Assembly: GCF_045291395.1 (NCBI RefSeq)
Contig: NZ_CP152342.1
Span: 2,108,001-2,172,000, forward strand
DNA: 64,000 nucleotides
Direction of reading: 5' to 3'
From: MR-S7 sp000400995
GTDB lineage: Bacteria > Pseudomonadota > Gammaproteobacteria > Burkholderiales > Burkholderiaceae_C
The notes beneath the pieces are model-generated. The model had not been told where the DNA came from. It saw only the letters and a program-made list of their open reading frames with translations, and ran no database searches. This document shows positions 35,402-45,027 of this stretch, one piece after another. Both the position numbers and the translations under genes were made by a program. Every line of letters begins with the position of its first letter. The first letter of the stretch is position 1.

Positions 35402-36138
35402 TCGCAACACTCCCTCCCGAAGCCGCACAGGCCCCCATTTCCGCCCCCGGCGAAGCGCCGGCAGACGTCGCCCACCCCAAGGGCATCAAGAGCTATGTGC
35501 GCCGCGCCGGCCGCACCACCAGCGGCCAGGCCAAGGCGCTGGAGGAGCTGGGCCCGCGCTTCGTGCTCGACTACGCGCCCGCCCGGCTGGACGCCACCGC
35601 AGCGTTCGGCCGCAGCGCGCCGCTGGTGCTGGAGATCGGCTTCGGCATGGGCGAGGCCACGGCCCACATCGCGCGCGCACGCCCTGGCGACAACTTCCTG
35701 TGCTGCGAGGTGCACGAGCCCGGCGTGGGCGCGCTGCTCAAGCGCATCGGCGAGCACGGCATCGAGAACATCCGCATCCTGCAGCACGACGCCGTGGAAG
35801 TGCTGGACCACATGCTGGCGCCGGCCTCGCTCGCCGGCGTGCACATCTTCTTTCCCGACCCCTGGCACAAAAAGCGCCACAACAAGCGCCGCCTGGTCCA
35901 GCCGCCGCTGGTGACCAAGCTGGCCGAGCGGCTCCAGCCTGGCGGCTACATCCACTGCGCCACCGACTGGCAGCCCTACGCCGAGCAGATGCTCGAGGTG
36001 CTGTCGGCCGAGCCGCTGCTCGCCAACACGGCCGACGGCTATGCGCCGCAGCCCGAGTACCGTCCCCTGACCAAGTTCGAGAACCGCGGCATGCGGCTCG
36101 GCCACGGCGTGTGGGACCTGGTGTTCGCGCGGCGCTAG
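35398..36138 (+). CDS. trmB: tRNA (guanine-N7-)-methyltransferase
   Basis: The product is about 246 residues. The SAM motif is LVLEIGFGMGEAT, the TrmB signature IFFPDPWHKKRHNKRRL is clear, and the C-terminus carries the family's TKFENRGMRLGHGVWDLVF. It methylates G46 in the tRNA variable loop. The GTG at 35398 overlaps the gluQ stop; an upstream ATG at 35371 would add nine residues and is the alternative start. The short spacing suggests an operon with the FAD protein and gluQ. Confidence 0.93.
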   Translation: MIATLPPEAAQAPISAPGEAPADVAHPKGIKSYVRRAGRTTSGQAKALEELGPRFVLDYAPARLDATAAFGRSAPLVLEIGFGMGEATAHIARARPGDNFLCCEVHEPGVGALLKRIGEHGIENIRILQHDAVEVLDHMLAPASLAGVHIFFPDPWHKKRHNKRRLVQPPLVTKLAERLQPGGYIHCATDWQPYAEQMLEVLSAEPLLANTADGYAPQPEYRPLTKFENRGMRLGHGVWDLVFARR

Positions 36139-36172
36139 CCCTACTGCCACGCACCTCCTGAAAGCCCCGCCG

Positions 36173-37177
36173 ATGAAACCCATACTGCAGAACCTGGTCG
36201 AGATGACCGGCCACCGGGACCATCTGCGGCTGGAGGTGTCGGTGCTGTCCACGCTGCTCAAGCTGGGGCACATCGTGCAGGTGCGGGCGCTGGAGTTCTT
36301 CGTGCAGGACCAGGTCACCATGCTGCGCCCGCGCAGCTGGAGCCAGGACGGGCAGATCGTCTCCAGCGCGCACGATGCCTGCTCCGATCCCCAGGGCGTG
36401 CCGCTCACGCAGCTGCCGGAGCTGGCGCAGTGCATCGAAAGCCGCCAGGCCAGCGCCCAGCATTCCGCCACCGGGCGCCACACCCTGTGGCTGCCCGTGT
36501 GGCTGGCCGACCGCGCCCACGCCTGCCTGGAGATCACGCAGTCGCGCGCCCTCACACGGCACCAGCGCGACGTGGTCATGGGGGTGTTCCTCGTCTACCA
36601 GAACTACCAGAGCCTGCTGGACTACAGCGAGCGCGACGCGCTCACGGGCCTGTTCAACCGCAAGACGTTCGAGGAGCAGTTCGCGCGCCAGGCCGGCGCC
36701 CGGCCGGACGCCGCGCAGGGCGACGACCCGCCCCGCCAGTGGCTGGCCGTGATCGACATCGACCACTTCAAGGCTGTCAACGACCGCTTCGGGCACCTGT
36801 ACGGCGACGAGGTACTGATCCTCGTGGCCAACCGGCTGCGCTCGCTGTTCCGCAGCCAGGACCGCATCTTCCGCTTCGGCGGCGAGGAGTTCGTGGTGCT
36901 GCTGCGCTCGGTCACGCTCGGGCAGGCACGCCAGGCGCTGGAGCGGCTGCGCGCCGCCATCCAGGAGCACACCTTTCCGCAGGTGGGCCACATCACGATC
37001 AGCATCGGCTTCGCGGCCACGCAGGCGGGCTCGCCCGTGGAGATCCTGGGCCGGGCCGACCAGGCTCTCTACCACGCCAAGGAAAACGGCCGCAACCGCG
37101 TCTGCTTCTACGACGACCTGCTGCACAGCGGCGCGCTGCAGGCCAAGGTCGCCCACGACGAGGTGGAGCTCTTCTAG
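36173..37177 (+). CDS. GGDEF diguanylate cyclase
   Basis: The product is 334 residues. The N-terminal part (about 1-150) looks like a GAF-type sensor. The C-terminal GGDEF domain has FGGEEFVVLL, DIDHFKAVNDRFGH and a preserved RxxD I-site (RSQD) exactly five residues before GGEEF. It should therefore make c-di-GMP and be feedback-inhibited. No transmembrane segment is visible. It ends just before a strong bidirectional terminator. Confidence 0.9.
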   Translation: MKPILQNLVEMTGHRDHLRLEVSVLSTLLKLGHIVQVRALEFFVQDQVTMLRPRSWSQDGQIVSSAHDACSDPQGVPLTQLPELAQCIESRQASAQHSATGRHTLWLPVWLADRAHACLEITQSRALTRHQRDVVMGVFLVYQNYQSLLDYSERDALTGLFNRKTFEEQFARQAGARPDAAQGDDPPRQWLAVIDIDHFKAVNDRFGHLYGDEVLILVANRLRSLFRSQDRIFRFGGEEFVVLLRSVTLGQARQALERLRAAIQEHTFPQVGHITISIGFAATQAGSPVEILGRADQALYHAKENGRNRVCFYDDLLHSGALQAKVAHDEVELF

Positions 37178-37178
37178 A

Positions 37179-37211
37179 AAAAAGAACACCCGCCGTCAGG
37201 CGGGTGTTTCG
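37179..37211. terminator. Bidirectional terminator between the GGDEF gene and alaS
   Basis: The hairpin AACACCCGCC, GTCA, GGCGGGTGTT has a run of A's on the left (37178-37183) and TTTC on the right. It serves as the terminator for alaS on the minus strand, where T's follow, and also for the GGDEF gene. Confidence 0.85.
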
Positions 37212-37230
37212 CATGGGATGCGGCCGCGGG

Positions 37231-39853
37231 TTACGCGCGCTCGCCCACCCAGCCCGCCACCGAGGCCAGCGCCTGCGGCAGCGCCGCGGCGTTGGTGCCA
37301 CCGGCCATGGCCATGTCGGGCTTGCCGCCGCCCTTGCCTCCCACCTGGCCGGCGACGAAGTTCACCAGCTCGCCCGCCTTGACGCGGCCCGTGCTGTCAG
37401 CCGTCACGCCGGCGGCCAGCTGCACCTTGTCGCCATCGACGGCGGCCAGCACGATGGCGGCGGTCTTGAGCTTGTCCTTGAGCTTGTCCATGGTGTCGCG
37501 CAATGTCTTGGCGTCGGCGCCGTCGAGCTTGGCCGCCAGCACCTTGATGCCCTTGACCTCCACCGCCTGGCCCGCCAGTTCATCGCCCTGGCTGGACGCC
37601 AGCTTGCCCTTGAGCGCGGCCAGCTCCTTTTCCAGCGCCTTGATCTGCTCCAGCGCGCCGCCGATGCGGGTGGTCAGTTCGGCCACGGGAGCCTTGAGCA
37701 CGGCGGCGGCATCGTCCACCGTCGTTTCCAGCGACTGCAGGTAGGCCAGCGCGTTCTCGCCGGTCACCGCCTCGATGCGGCGCACGCCGGCGGCCACGCC
37801 GCTTTCGGCCACCACCTTGAACAGGCCGATGTCGCCCGTACGGCGCACGTGGGTGCCGCCGCACAGCTCGCGGCTGGCGCCGATGTCGAGCACGCGCACG
37901 GTCTCGCCGTACTTCTCGCCGAACAGCATCATGGCGCCGGTCTTCTGGGCCGATTCGATGTCCATCACCCGCGCCTGCGTGTCCGTGTTGGCCAGCACCT
38001 CGGCGTTCACGCGGCGCTCGATCTCGCGGATCTGCGCGCCGGTCACCGGCGCGTTGTGCGCGAAGTCGAAGCGCGTGCGCTCGGCGTTCACCAGGCTGCC
38101 CTTCTGCTGCACGTGGTCGCCCAGCACTTCGCGCAGGGCCTTGTGCATGAGGTGGGTGACGGAGTGGTTGCGCATGGTGGCCGCGCGCAGCTGCGTGTCC
38201 ACCTGCGCCTGCACCGTGTCGCCCACGTTGAGCGTGCCGGCCTCCAGCACGCCGTGGTGGCCGTAAACGTCGGCCTTGATCTTCTGCGTGTCGGCCACCA
38301 CGAAGCGCGCGGAGCCCACGGCGATCACACCCTGGTCGCCCACCTGGCCGCCGCTCTCGGCATAGAACGGCGTGCGGTCCAGCACCACCACGCCGCTCTG
38401 GCCGGCGCGCAGGGCCGCCGCGGCAGTGCCGTCCACATAGAGCGCGACGACCTTGGCGCTTTCGGCCAGATGCTCGTAGCCCGTGAATGCGTTGGCCGCG
38501 CCCGTGTATTCCAGCGCGCGGTCCATCTTGAACTTGCCCGCCGCGCGGGCGGTGTTCTTCTGGTGCTCCATGGCGGTGTGGAAGCCCGCTTCATCGACGC
38601 CCACGCCGCGCTCGCGGCACACGTCGTTGGTCAGGTCCAGCGGGAAGCCGTAGGTATCGTGCAGCTTGAACGCCACGTCGCCGGGCAGCACCTGCGTGCC
38701 GCCCTCCAGCGCCGCGTCGAGGATCTCCATGCCGTGCGCCAGGGTCTCGAAGAAGCGCTCTTCCTCCACGCGCAGCACGTCGGTGATGCGCGCCTCCTGC
38801 TCGCGGATCTTGGGATAGGCGTCGCCCATCTGCTGCACCAAGTCCTTAACCAGCTTGTGGAAGAACGGCGTCTTGCGGCCCAGCTTGTAGCCGTGACGGA
38901 TGGCGCGGCGCACGATGCGGCGCTGCACGTAGCCCCGGCCCTCGTTGCTGGGGATCACGCCGTCGGCCACCAGGAAGGCGGTGGCGCGGATGTGGTCGGC
39001 GATGACCTTGAGCGAGGGGTTGGCCAGGTCGCTCGTGCCGGTCTCGCGCGGCGGCCTTGATGAGCGCGTCGAACAGGTCGATCTCGTAGTTGCTGTGCAC
39101 GTGCTGCAGGATGGCGGCCAGGCGCTCCAGGCCCATGCCGGTGTCCACGCAGGGAGCGGGCAGCGGGGAGACGGAGCCGTCCTCCTTCATGTCGAACTGC
39201 ATGAACACGTTGTTCCAGATCTCGATGAAGCGGTCGCCGTCCTCGTCGGGGCTGCCCGGGGGGCCGCCGGGGATCCCGGGGCCGTGGTCGTAGAAGATCT
39301 CCGAGCACGGGCCGCAGGGGCCGGTGTCGGCCATCATCCAGAAGTTGTCGCTCTTGTAGCGCCCACCCTTGTTGTCGCCGATGCGGATCACGCGCTCGGG
39401 CGGCAGGCCGATTTCCTTGGTCCAGATGTCGTAGGCCTCGTCGTCCTCCGCGTAGACGGTGGCCAGCAGGCGCTCGGGCGGCAGCTTGTAGACCTCGGTG
39501 AGCAGTTCCCACGCCCACTTGAGCGACTCGCGCTTGAAGTAGTCGCCGAACGACCAGTTGCCCAGCATCTCGAAGAAGGTATGGTGGCGCGCGGTGTAGC
39601 CCACGTTCTCCAGGTCGTTGTGCTTGCCGCCGGCGCGCAGGCAGGTCTGCACCGAGGTGGCGCGGTTGTAGGGGCGCTTGTCGGTGCCCAGGAACACGTC
39701 CTTGAACTGCACCATGCCCGAGTTGGTGAACATCAGCGTCGGGTCGTTGGCCGGCACCAGCGGGCTCGAAGGCACCACGGTGTGCCCCTTGGCGGCGAAG
39801 AAGTCCAGGAAGGTCTTGCGGATGTCCGCGACGGAAAAGGTGGGAGTGCTCAT
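37231..39853 (-). CDS. alaS: Alanine--tRNA ligase (one frameshift)
   Basis: The product is about 874 residues, normal for AlaS. It starts STPTFSVADIRKTFLDFFAAKGHT, has the class II core, the editing-domain motif HMxxH-like NHSVTHLMHKALREVL with CGGTHV, and a glycine-rich C-terminal domain (GGKGGGKPDMAMAGG). The frame breaks near 39044-39053 (GCGCG stretch). Two missing bases would restore KAAARETGTSDLANPSLKVIADHI, and one extra base is the alternative. AlaS is essential, so this is almost certainly a sequence error. The gene lies downstream of the ROK-like gene on the same strand. Confidence 0.93.
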
Positions 39854-39962
39854 GGTGTGTAGGGGGTTCGTGGGCGGGCGCGTGCGGCGGTGGCCCGCCC
39901 CGTCGTGACCAACCGGACATTATAGATTTTCGCCGGCACCGGCCCTGCGCGCCGGTTACTAC

Positions 39963-40013
39963 GCTTTCGATAGCTGCCCGCGCTTGCTGCACAAGCGCTA
40001 GAGGCCGAAAACG
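39963..40013 (+). repeat. Dispersed palindromic repeat, copy 9
   Basis: It reads CGATAGCTGCCCGCGCTTG, CTGCA, CAAGCGCTAGAGGCC. It begins three or four bases downstream of the ROK-like gene's stop on the minus strand, in the gap before alaS. Confidence 0.9.
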
Positions 40014-40015
40014 CT

Positions 40016-41143
40016 TCAAACCTTGGGCGCGCGGTTGGCGTAGCTGGCGTTGCCCAGCCCCGTGCCCACGGTGACCACCGCCCAGCGCCGCACGTCCTGC
40101 GTGAACGGCAGCTCCGACAGGCCCTGCACCACCGCGTCGTTGTGCAGGCAGACCTGCGTGCGCCCGTCGCCGATCTCGGGCAGCCGCTCGCACAGGTCCT
40201 GCGGCAGGTGGAAGCGCGCGCTCTCCCAGTTGCCCGGCAGGTTCTGCGTACCACCGGCCAGCGAGCCGTCCTCGCAGACCAGCCCGGGGCAGGCCACGCC
40301 GATGAAGGGCGCCACGCGAACGCCCTTGCGCTCGGCCTGCGCGGCCAGATCGGCCAGCATCTGCGCGATGCCGTCCACCAGTTCGTCGCGCCGGGGGCCG
40401 TGTTCGGCATGGCGCCATTTGTCGCGCAGCAGCACCTCGACGCGCGAGAGGTCGGGCGCCTTGTGCAGGTGCGTGAGCACCACGCCGCAGCGCACGTTGG
40501 TGCCCCCCAGGTCCACGGCCAGGATGGCGTCGTAGCTCTGCAGCAGCGCCATGGGGGCCAGATGCACCCAGCCGATCAGGCCGCCGTCGTCCGCGTCATG
40601 GTGCAACGTGCGCAGTTCCACCGTGGAGCGCTTGCGGCCCACGAGTTCGGCAGCGCGTGCAATGGCGCGCTCGCCCACCACGCTCTGGTGAAAGCCTCCG
40701 CCCACGATCACGCGGCGTACGCCGCGCCAGCTCTTGTGCCGCAGGAAGCGCAACACCACGTCGGCCAGCTGCAGCGCGTAATCCTCCTGCGCTGCCGCGA
40801 TGGCCTGCGCGGCCGGCCCACCCTCCTTGAGCAGCGCGTCCAGCTTGCGCTTGTCCAGCGCATCGGTCGGCCTGGAGCCCAGCGGATCGCGCCCTGCCAT
40901 GGCAGCGAACAGCGCACGCCACGCATCGAGCATGCCGCGAAAGGCCGCGCTGCTGGCGCTGTCGCCCACGAAACCGCCTTTGCCGTCGCGCAACTCCAGG
41001 CTGTAGCCCAGAATGCGCACCGAGGGCAGTTCCAGCTCGCCATGCGGGCCGAGCGTGCGCAGTTCCAGCAGTGCCTGCGCCTCGCGCTCGCTCACGGGGC
41101 CGCGCCCCTTCGTTGCATCCCTGGATGGGTTCTTCACCGCCAT
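40016..41143 (-). CDS. ROK-like / ASKHA sugar-kinase-type protein
   Basis: The product is 375 residues. A typical ASKHA phosphate-binding motif AVDLGGTNVRCGVV sits unusually far in, about residue 205. The segment VACPGLVCEDGSLAGGTQNLPGNW resembles ROK proteins, and GTGLGNASY lies at the end. The first 190 residues are not the usual ROK start and include an odd VIVGGGFHQSVVGERA segment. The classical ROK zinc motif (CxCGxxGCxE) is absent. It is probably a degenerate or specialised sugar-kinase homologue; the substrate is unknown. Start chosen at ATG 41143. Confidence 0.65.
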   Translation of the reverse strand: MAVKNPSRDATKGRGPVSEREAQALLELRTLGPHGELELPSVRILGYSLELRDGKGGFVGDSASSAAFRGMLDAWRALFAAMAGRDPLGSRPTDALDKRKLDALLKEGGPAAQAIAAAQEDYALQLADVVLRFLRHKSWRGVRRVIVGGGFHQSVVGERAIARAAELVGRKRSTVELRTLHHDADDGGLIGWVHLAPMALLQSYDAILAVDLGGTNVRCGVVLTHLHKAPDLSRVEVLLRDKWRHAEHGPRRDELVDGIAQMLADLAAQAERKGVRVAPFIGVACPGLVCEDGSLAGGTQNLPGNWESARFHLPQDLCERLPEIGDGRTQVCLHNDAVVQGLSELPFTQDVRRWAVVTVGTGLGNASYANRAPKV

Positions 41144-41295
41144 GCAGCCCTCTCTTGGCGCCCGCCGCGCGGGCAATGCGGCCATGGTGGCGCCATCCGG
41201 GCGCGCGGCACGTCAGCCCATATGCCGTGTGCGCCGCGGACAGGCGCGCATCCGGCTTTTGGCGGGCCCGCCGTGCGCTAGAATGCGCGGCTCGT

Positions 41296-41369
41296 GCGGG
41301 TGTAGTTCAATGGTAGAACGGCAGCTTCCCAAGCTTCATACGAGGGTTCGATTCCCTTCACCCGCTCCA
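41296..41369 (+). tRNA. tRNA-Gly (anticodon CCC)
   Basis: The acceptor arms GCGGGTG and CACCCGC pair over seven bases, with the CCA encoded. The D-arm is GTTC-AATGGT-AGAAC. The anticodon stem-loop has loop TTCCCAA, giving CCC. The T-arm is AGGG-TTCGATT-CCCT. All features of a functional glycine tRNA reading GGG are present. Confidence 0.95.
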
Positions 41370-42295
41370 CTTCCCTCCCCAAATTCCACCAGCGGCCGCA
41401 ACTGCAAGCGGCTCTCGAAGCGCCGCGCCTGCCCCGTCACCGGATCGGTGAATTCCAGCGCGCGGGCCAGGAGCTGCAGCGGGTTGGAATAGTCGCCCGG
41501 CGCCGGGTCGCGCACCTCCGGATAGAACCCATCGCCGCACAGCGGCAGCCCCAGCGCGGCCATGTGCACGCGCAGCTGGTGGCGCTTGCCGGTGACCGGC
41601 GCGAGGCGGTAGCGGGCCCAGGCGCCTGCGCGCTCCAGGAGGTCCATGCGGGTGATGGCGTTCGGCACGCCGGGGACCTCGTGCATGCGGAAGAACTGGG
41701 CGCTTTCCTCCAGACGGCTCTCATGGATGCGCGGGAACGCGAGGTCTGCCCGCCAGGGTGCGATGGCTTCGTAGACCTTGGCCACGTCACGCTCCCTGAA
41801 CAGCGCCTGGTAGCGCCCGCGTGTGGACCTTTGCGTGGAAAACAGCACCAGCCCCGCCGTATCGCGGTCGATGCGGTGCACGGGCGAGAGTTCGCGCAGG
41901 CCCAGCCTGCGCTTGAGCCGCACGAGCAGCGTGTGCTGCAGGTAGCGGCCGCTGGGCACCACGGGCAGGAAGTGCGGCTTGTCGGCCACCAGGATGTGCT
42001 CGTCCTGGAACAGCACGCGCTCCTCGAAGGGAATGGCCGGCTCTTCGGGCAGTTCGCGGTAGTAGTAGTAGCGCACGCCCGCAGCGAAGGGGGTGCCGGC
42101 CCGGGCGGGCACGCCGAATTCATCGACCACCTCGCCGGCCGCCATGCGGCGCAGCCAGTCCTCGCGCGGCACTGCCGGCAGGCGCTCCACGAGGAAATCC
42201 AGCAGCAGGCCCTGCCCCGCCGAAGGCAGGACGACGCAACTCGGGTTGACCCCGTCGCGCATGGGCAATACGCGGGGATCGTGGCTGTTGTGCAT
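41336..42295 (-). CDS. RluA-family pseudouridine synthase
   Basis: The product is 319 residues. The catalytic region HRIDRDTAGLVLFS contains the nucleophilic aspartate, and the KRHQLRVHMAALGLPLCGDGFYP segment is diagnostic of the RluA family. There is an S4-like N-terminal part. The C-terminus reads into the tRNA-Gly gene on the opposite strand. The last residues (GAGEGNRTLV) are the antisense translation of the tRNA 3' half, so the natural stop may have been lost, or the tail may be tolerated. It modifies uridines in rRNA or tRNA; the precise target is not determinable. Confidence 0.88.
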   Translation of the reverse strand: MHNSHDPRVLPMRDGVNPSCVVLPSAGQGLLLDFLVERLPAVPREDWLRRMAAGEVVDEFGVPARAGTPFAAGVRYYYYRELPEEPAIPFEERVLFQDEHILVADKPHFLPVVPSGRYLQHTLLVRLKRRLGLRELSPVHRIDRDTAGLVLFSTQRSTRGRYQALFRERDVAKVYEAIAPWRADLAFPRIHESRLEESAQFFRMHEVPGVPNAITRMDLLERAGAWARYRLAPVTGKRHQLRVHMAALGLPLCGDGFYPEVRDPAPGDYSNPLQLLARALEFTDPVTGQARRFESRLQLRPLVEFGEGSGAGEGNRTLV

Positions 42296-42334
42296 CGGGC
42301 CCGCATTGTAGTGACGGCCCCCGCCGCGGGCAGG

Positions 42335-42613
42335 TCAATCCGCCGGTGGCTGCGGGCTGCTGTCGGATCGGGGCTTGCGCGCGCCGCAGGCGATGTCCGC
42401 CAGCCCGCGCACCGCAGCTTCGCGGGTGCGCCAATGGTCGCCGGGCAGGGGGATGTTGTGGCCGTCCACCTGGGCCTGGGCGAAGTAATAGCGCTTGCCA
42501 TCCCGGCTCAGGCACAGCGTGCCCGAATAGGTCGCACCGTCGGCCATGCCGAAGATGGTTTCCTGGGTCAGAGCGTCTGCTGCGCGCATGGCATGCCACC
42601 GGGGTCGGTCCAT
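42335..42613 (-). CDS. Small conserved-looking hypothetical protein
   Basis: A 92-residue product starts MDRPRWHAMRAADALTQETI and contains FGMADGATYSGTLCLSRDGKRYYF and a C-terminal charged tail. I do not recognise a domain. No signal peptide or membrane helix is seen. It lies just upstream of the pseudouridine synthase gene, same strand, 39 bases away. Confidence 0.55.
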   Translation of the reverse strand: MDRPRWHAMRAADALTQETIFGMADGATYSGTLCLSRDGKRYYFAQAQVDGHNIPLPGDHWRTREAAVRGLADIACGARKPRSDSSPQPPAD

Positions 42614-42792
42614 AAAGAAGTGACGAGAAGTCTGCTGCAACAAATGGTGTGCAGATGTAGGCCGACGGCGCATTTCGACGGACAGGCCCCTGGGGTGACC
42701 ATGTAGGACAAGCGCGGGAAACGCGGCATGGGTGCGCAAAGGCGGCACCGCGCCACTAGGATGTTCCACACCACCTCAACATCCGTACGCCC

Positions 42793-44976
42793 ATGCCTGC
42801 ATCCGCCTCGCCGCCCGCCCCCGCTCCAGCGCGCCGCCGCCGCGCATGGCGCTGGGCGGCAGGAACGCTGGGCGCGCTGTTCGCCCTGCTGGTGCTCGGC
42901 ATCGTGGTGCTCACGTATTGGGACTGGAACCAGGCCAAGCCGTGGGTGGAACGCAAGGTTTCGGAAGCCACGGGGCGCAGCTTCGCCATCGGCGGCGATC
43001 TGTCGGCCGAATGGCACTGGCCGCAGCCGCTCGAAAGCGGCTGGCAGCGCTGGGTGCCCGGCGTGACGGTACGGGCCCAGCAACTGTCGATGGGCAACCC
43101 CGAGGGCATGGAGGTGGCCGAAGCGCCCGCCAAGGTTTCCGACGGGCTGCCGCTGCTGCCCGCTCCGCCCCGGCCCAGTGCGGACGGCGCACGGCACGCC
43201 GATGCGGACGCCAGCGCCCCGCCGCGCGATGCCCGCACCATGGGCACGATCGCCAACGCCAGCGCCACCCTGCGCCTGCTGCCCCTGCTCTCGCGCACCC
43301 TCATGCTCGATACCGTGGTGCTGGAGGCGCCCGACATCGTGCTGGCGCGCAAGGACGACGGCGGCAACAACTGGACGTTCCGCCGCCCCGACGTCCCCGC
43401 CGAAGACCGCACGCCGTGGCGCCTGCGCGTGGACCAGCTGGTGGTGCGCGAGGGATGGGTCGGCTACGTGGACGGCATCAAGAACCTGGCGCTGCGCGCG
43501 CGCATCGACACCCTGGCGCCCGGCGACCCGGAGGCCGCACAGGGCCGCTACGGCGTGCGTGTCGCGCTGCAGGGCCGCTACGGCAAGGCGCCCATCGAGG
43601 GCCACGGCGTCGCCGGCCCGGTGTTGACGCTGCGCGAACGCACGGTCAACTACCCGCTGCGCCTGCAGGCCCGCACCGGCAGCGTGCAGGCCCAGGCGGA
43701 GGGCGTGCTGGCCAATCCTGCAGCGCTCTCGGGCATGGACCTGCAGGTGATGCTCAAGGGCGCCAGCATGGCCGACCTGTACGAGCTGACCGGCCTGGTG
43801 CTTCCCAACACGCCGCCGTTCCAGACCCGCGGCCGCCTCATCGGCAGCCTTGCGCCGGGCAAGGCGGTGTGGGAATACCGCGACTTCGACGGCACCGTGG
43901 GCAACAGCGACCTGCACGGCAGCCTGACCTACACCTCCGCGAAGCCCCGGCCCAAGCTGCAGGGGCACATGGTGTCCAAGCAGTTGCGGCTGGCCGACCT
44001 GGGGCCGGTGCTGGGCGCGCCCAGCGGCAAGCGGCCCCAGGAAAAGGGCACGGACAAGCGGCCCGGCAAGGTGCTGCCCGACGCGGCCTTCGCCACGGAC
44101 CGCTGGAACGCGATGGACCTGGACCTGGCCTTCTCGGGCCAGAAGATCATCCGGCCCGAAAGCCTGCCGCTGGAGAACCTCAGCGTGCGTGCCGTGCTGG
44201 ACGGAGGGCGGCTGCGGCTCACGCCGCTGCGCTTCGGCGTGGCGCACGGGCGCATCGATTCGGAAGTGGAGCTGGACGGACGCGCCAAGCCCCTCAAGGC
44301 CACGCTGCAGGGTTCGGTGAACGGCCTGCGGCTGTCCGCCCTCTTCCCCAAGGTGGAGCTGATGGAGAAAAGCCTGGGCCGCCTGGACGGTGGCCTGGCG
44401 CTGGCCGGCACCGGCAACTCGGTCGCCAAGCTGCTGGGCAGCAGCTCAGGGCAGGCGCGGGTCTACATCCGCGACGGCACGTTCAGCAAGCAGATGCTTG
44501 ACCTGGCCGCGCTCAACCTGGGCAGCGTCATGGTGGCCAAGCTGTTCGGGGAGAACAAGGAAGTGCAGCTGCGCTGCGCCGTGGCCGACCTGGCGGTGCA
44601 GGACGGCGTGGCGCGCACCCGCAACGTGAAGCTCAACACGGACGAAGCCATCGTCGAGGCCACGGGCCAGATCGACCTGGAGAGCGAGGGGCTGGACCTG
44701 CGCATCAAGCCGGAATCGCTGAAATGGAAGTTCTTCTCCCTGCGCACGCCGCTGTACGTGCGCGGCACCTTCGCCGATCCGCAGGTGGGCGTGGAGCCCG
44801 GCCCGCTGCTGCTGCGCGCCGGCGCGGCCGTGGCTGCAGCGGTCGTGGCGCCTGCCGCCCTGGCCCTGGTGCCGGTGACCGTGCCTGCAGCGGAAGACGA
44901 TGCCAACTGCGCCACGCTGCTCGCAGGCAGCCCGCCAGCCGCCCCGGCAGGCCAAGGGAAATCACCTCGAAAATAG
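42793..44976 (+). CDS. AsmA-family envelope protein
   Basis: The product is 727 residues. A single N-terminal membrane anchor (GTLGALFALLVLGIVVLTYW, about residues 23-43) follows a basic start. It is followed by the AsmA repeated beta domain (TGRSFAIGGDLSAEWHWP, then a long middle) and a C-terminal AsmA domain ending with a hydrophobic alanine-rich stretch. AsmA-like proteins span the periplasm and transport phospholipids to the outer membrane. The stop codon (TAG, 44974-44976) lies in the first bases of a dispersed repeat, so the C-terminus may have been set by its insertion. Confidence 0.85.
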   Translation: MPASASPPAPAPARRRRAWRWAAGTLGALFALLVLGIVVLTYWDWNQAKPWVERKVSEATGRSFAIGGDLSAEWHWPQPLESGWQRWVPGVTVRAQQLSMGNPEGMEVAEAPAKVSDGLPLLPAPPRPSADGARHADADASAPPRDARTMGTIANASATLRLLPLLSRTLMLDTVVLEAPDIVLARKDDGGNNWTFRRPDVPAEDRTPWRLRVDQLVVREGWVGYVDGIKNLALRARIDTLAPGDPEAAQGRYGVRVALQGRYGKAPIEGHGVAGPVLTLRERTVNYPLRLQARTGSVQAQAEGVLANPAALSGMDLQVMLKGASMADLYELTGLVLPNTPPFQTRGRLIGSLAPGKAVWEYRDFDGTVGNSDLHGSLTYTSAKPRPKLQGHMVSKQLRLADLGPVLGAPSGKRPQEKGTDKRPGKVLPDAAFATDRWNAMDLDLAFSGQKIIRPESLPLENLSVRAVLDGGRLRLTPLRFGVAHGRIDSEVELDGRAKPLKATLQGSVNGLRLSALFPKVELMEKSLGRLDGGLALAGTGNSVAKLLGSSSGQARVYIRDGTFSKQMLDLAALNLGSVMVAKLFGENKEVQLRCAVADLAVQDGVARTRNVKLNTDEAIVEATGQIDLESEGLDLRIKPESLKWKFFSLRTPLYVRGTFADPQVGVEPGPLLLRAGAAVAAAVVAPAALALVPVTVPAAEDDANCATLLAGSPPAAPAGQGKSPRK

Positions 44977-45018
44977 GCTCCAGCGCTTACTGGACAAGCG
45001 CGAGAAGCTATTAAAAAA
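44970..45018 (-). repeat. Dispersed palindromic repeat, copy 10
   Basis: It reads GGCTCCAGCGCTTA, CTGGA, CAAGCGCGAGAAGCTATT. It supplies the stop codon of the AsmA-family gene and separates it from the convergent histidine kinase gene. Confidence 0.85.
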
Positions 45019-45027
45019 GAAGCACCC

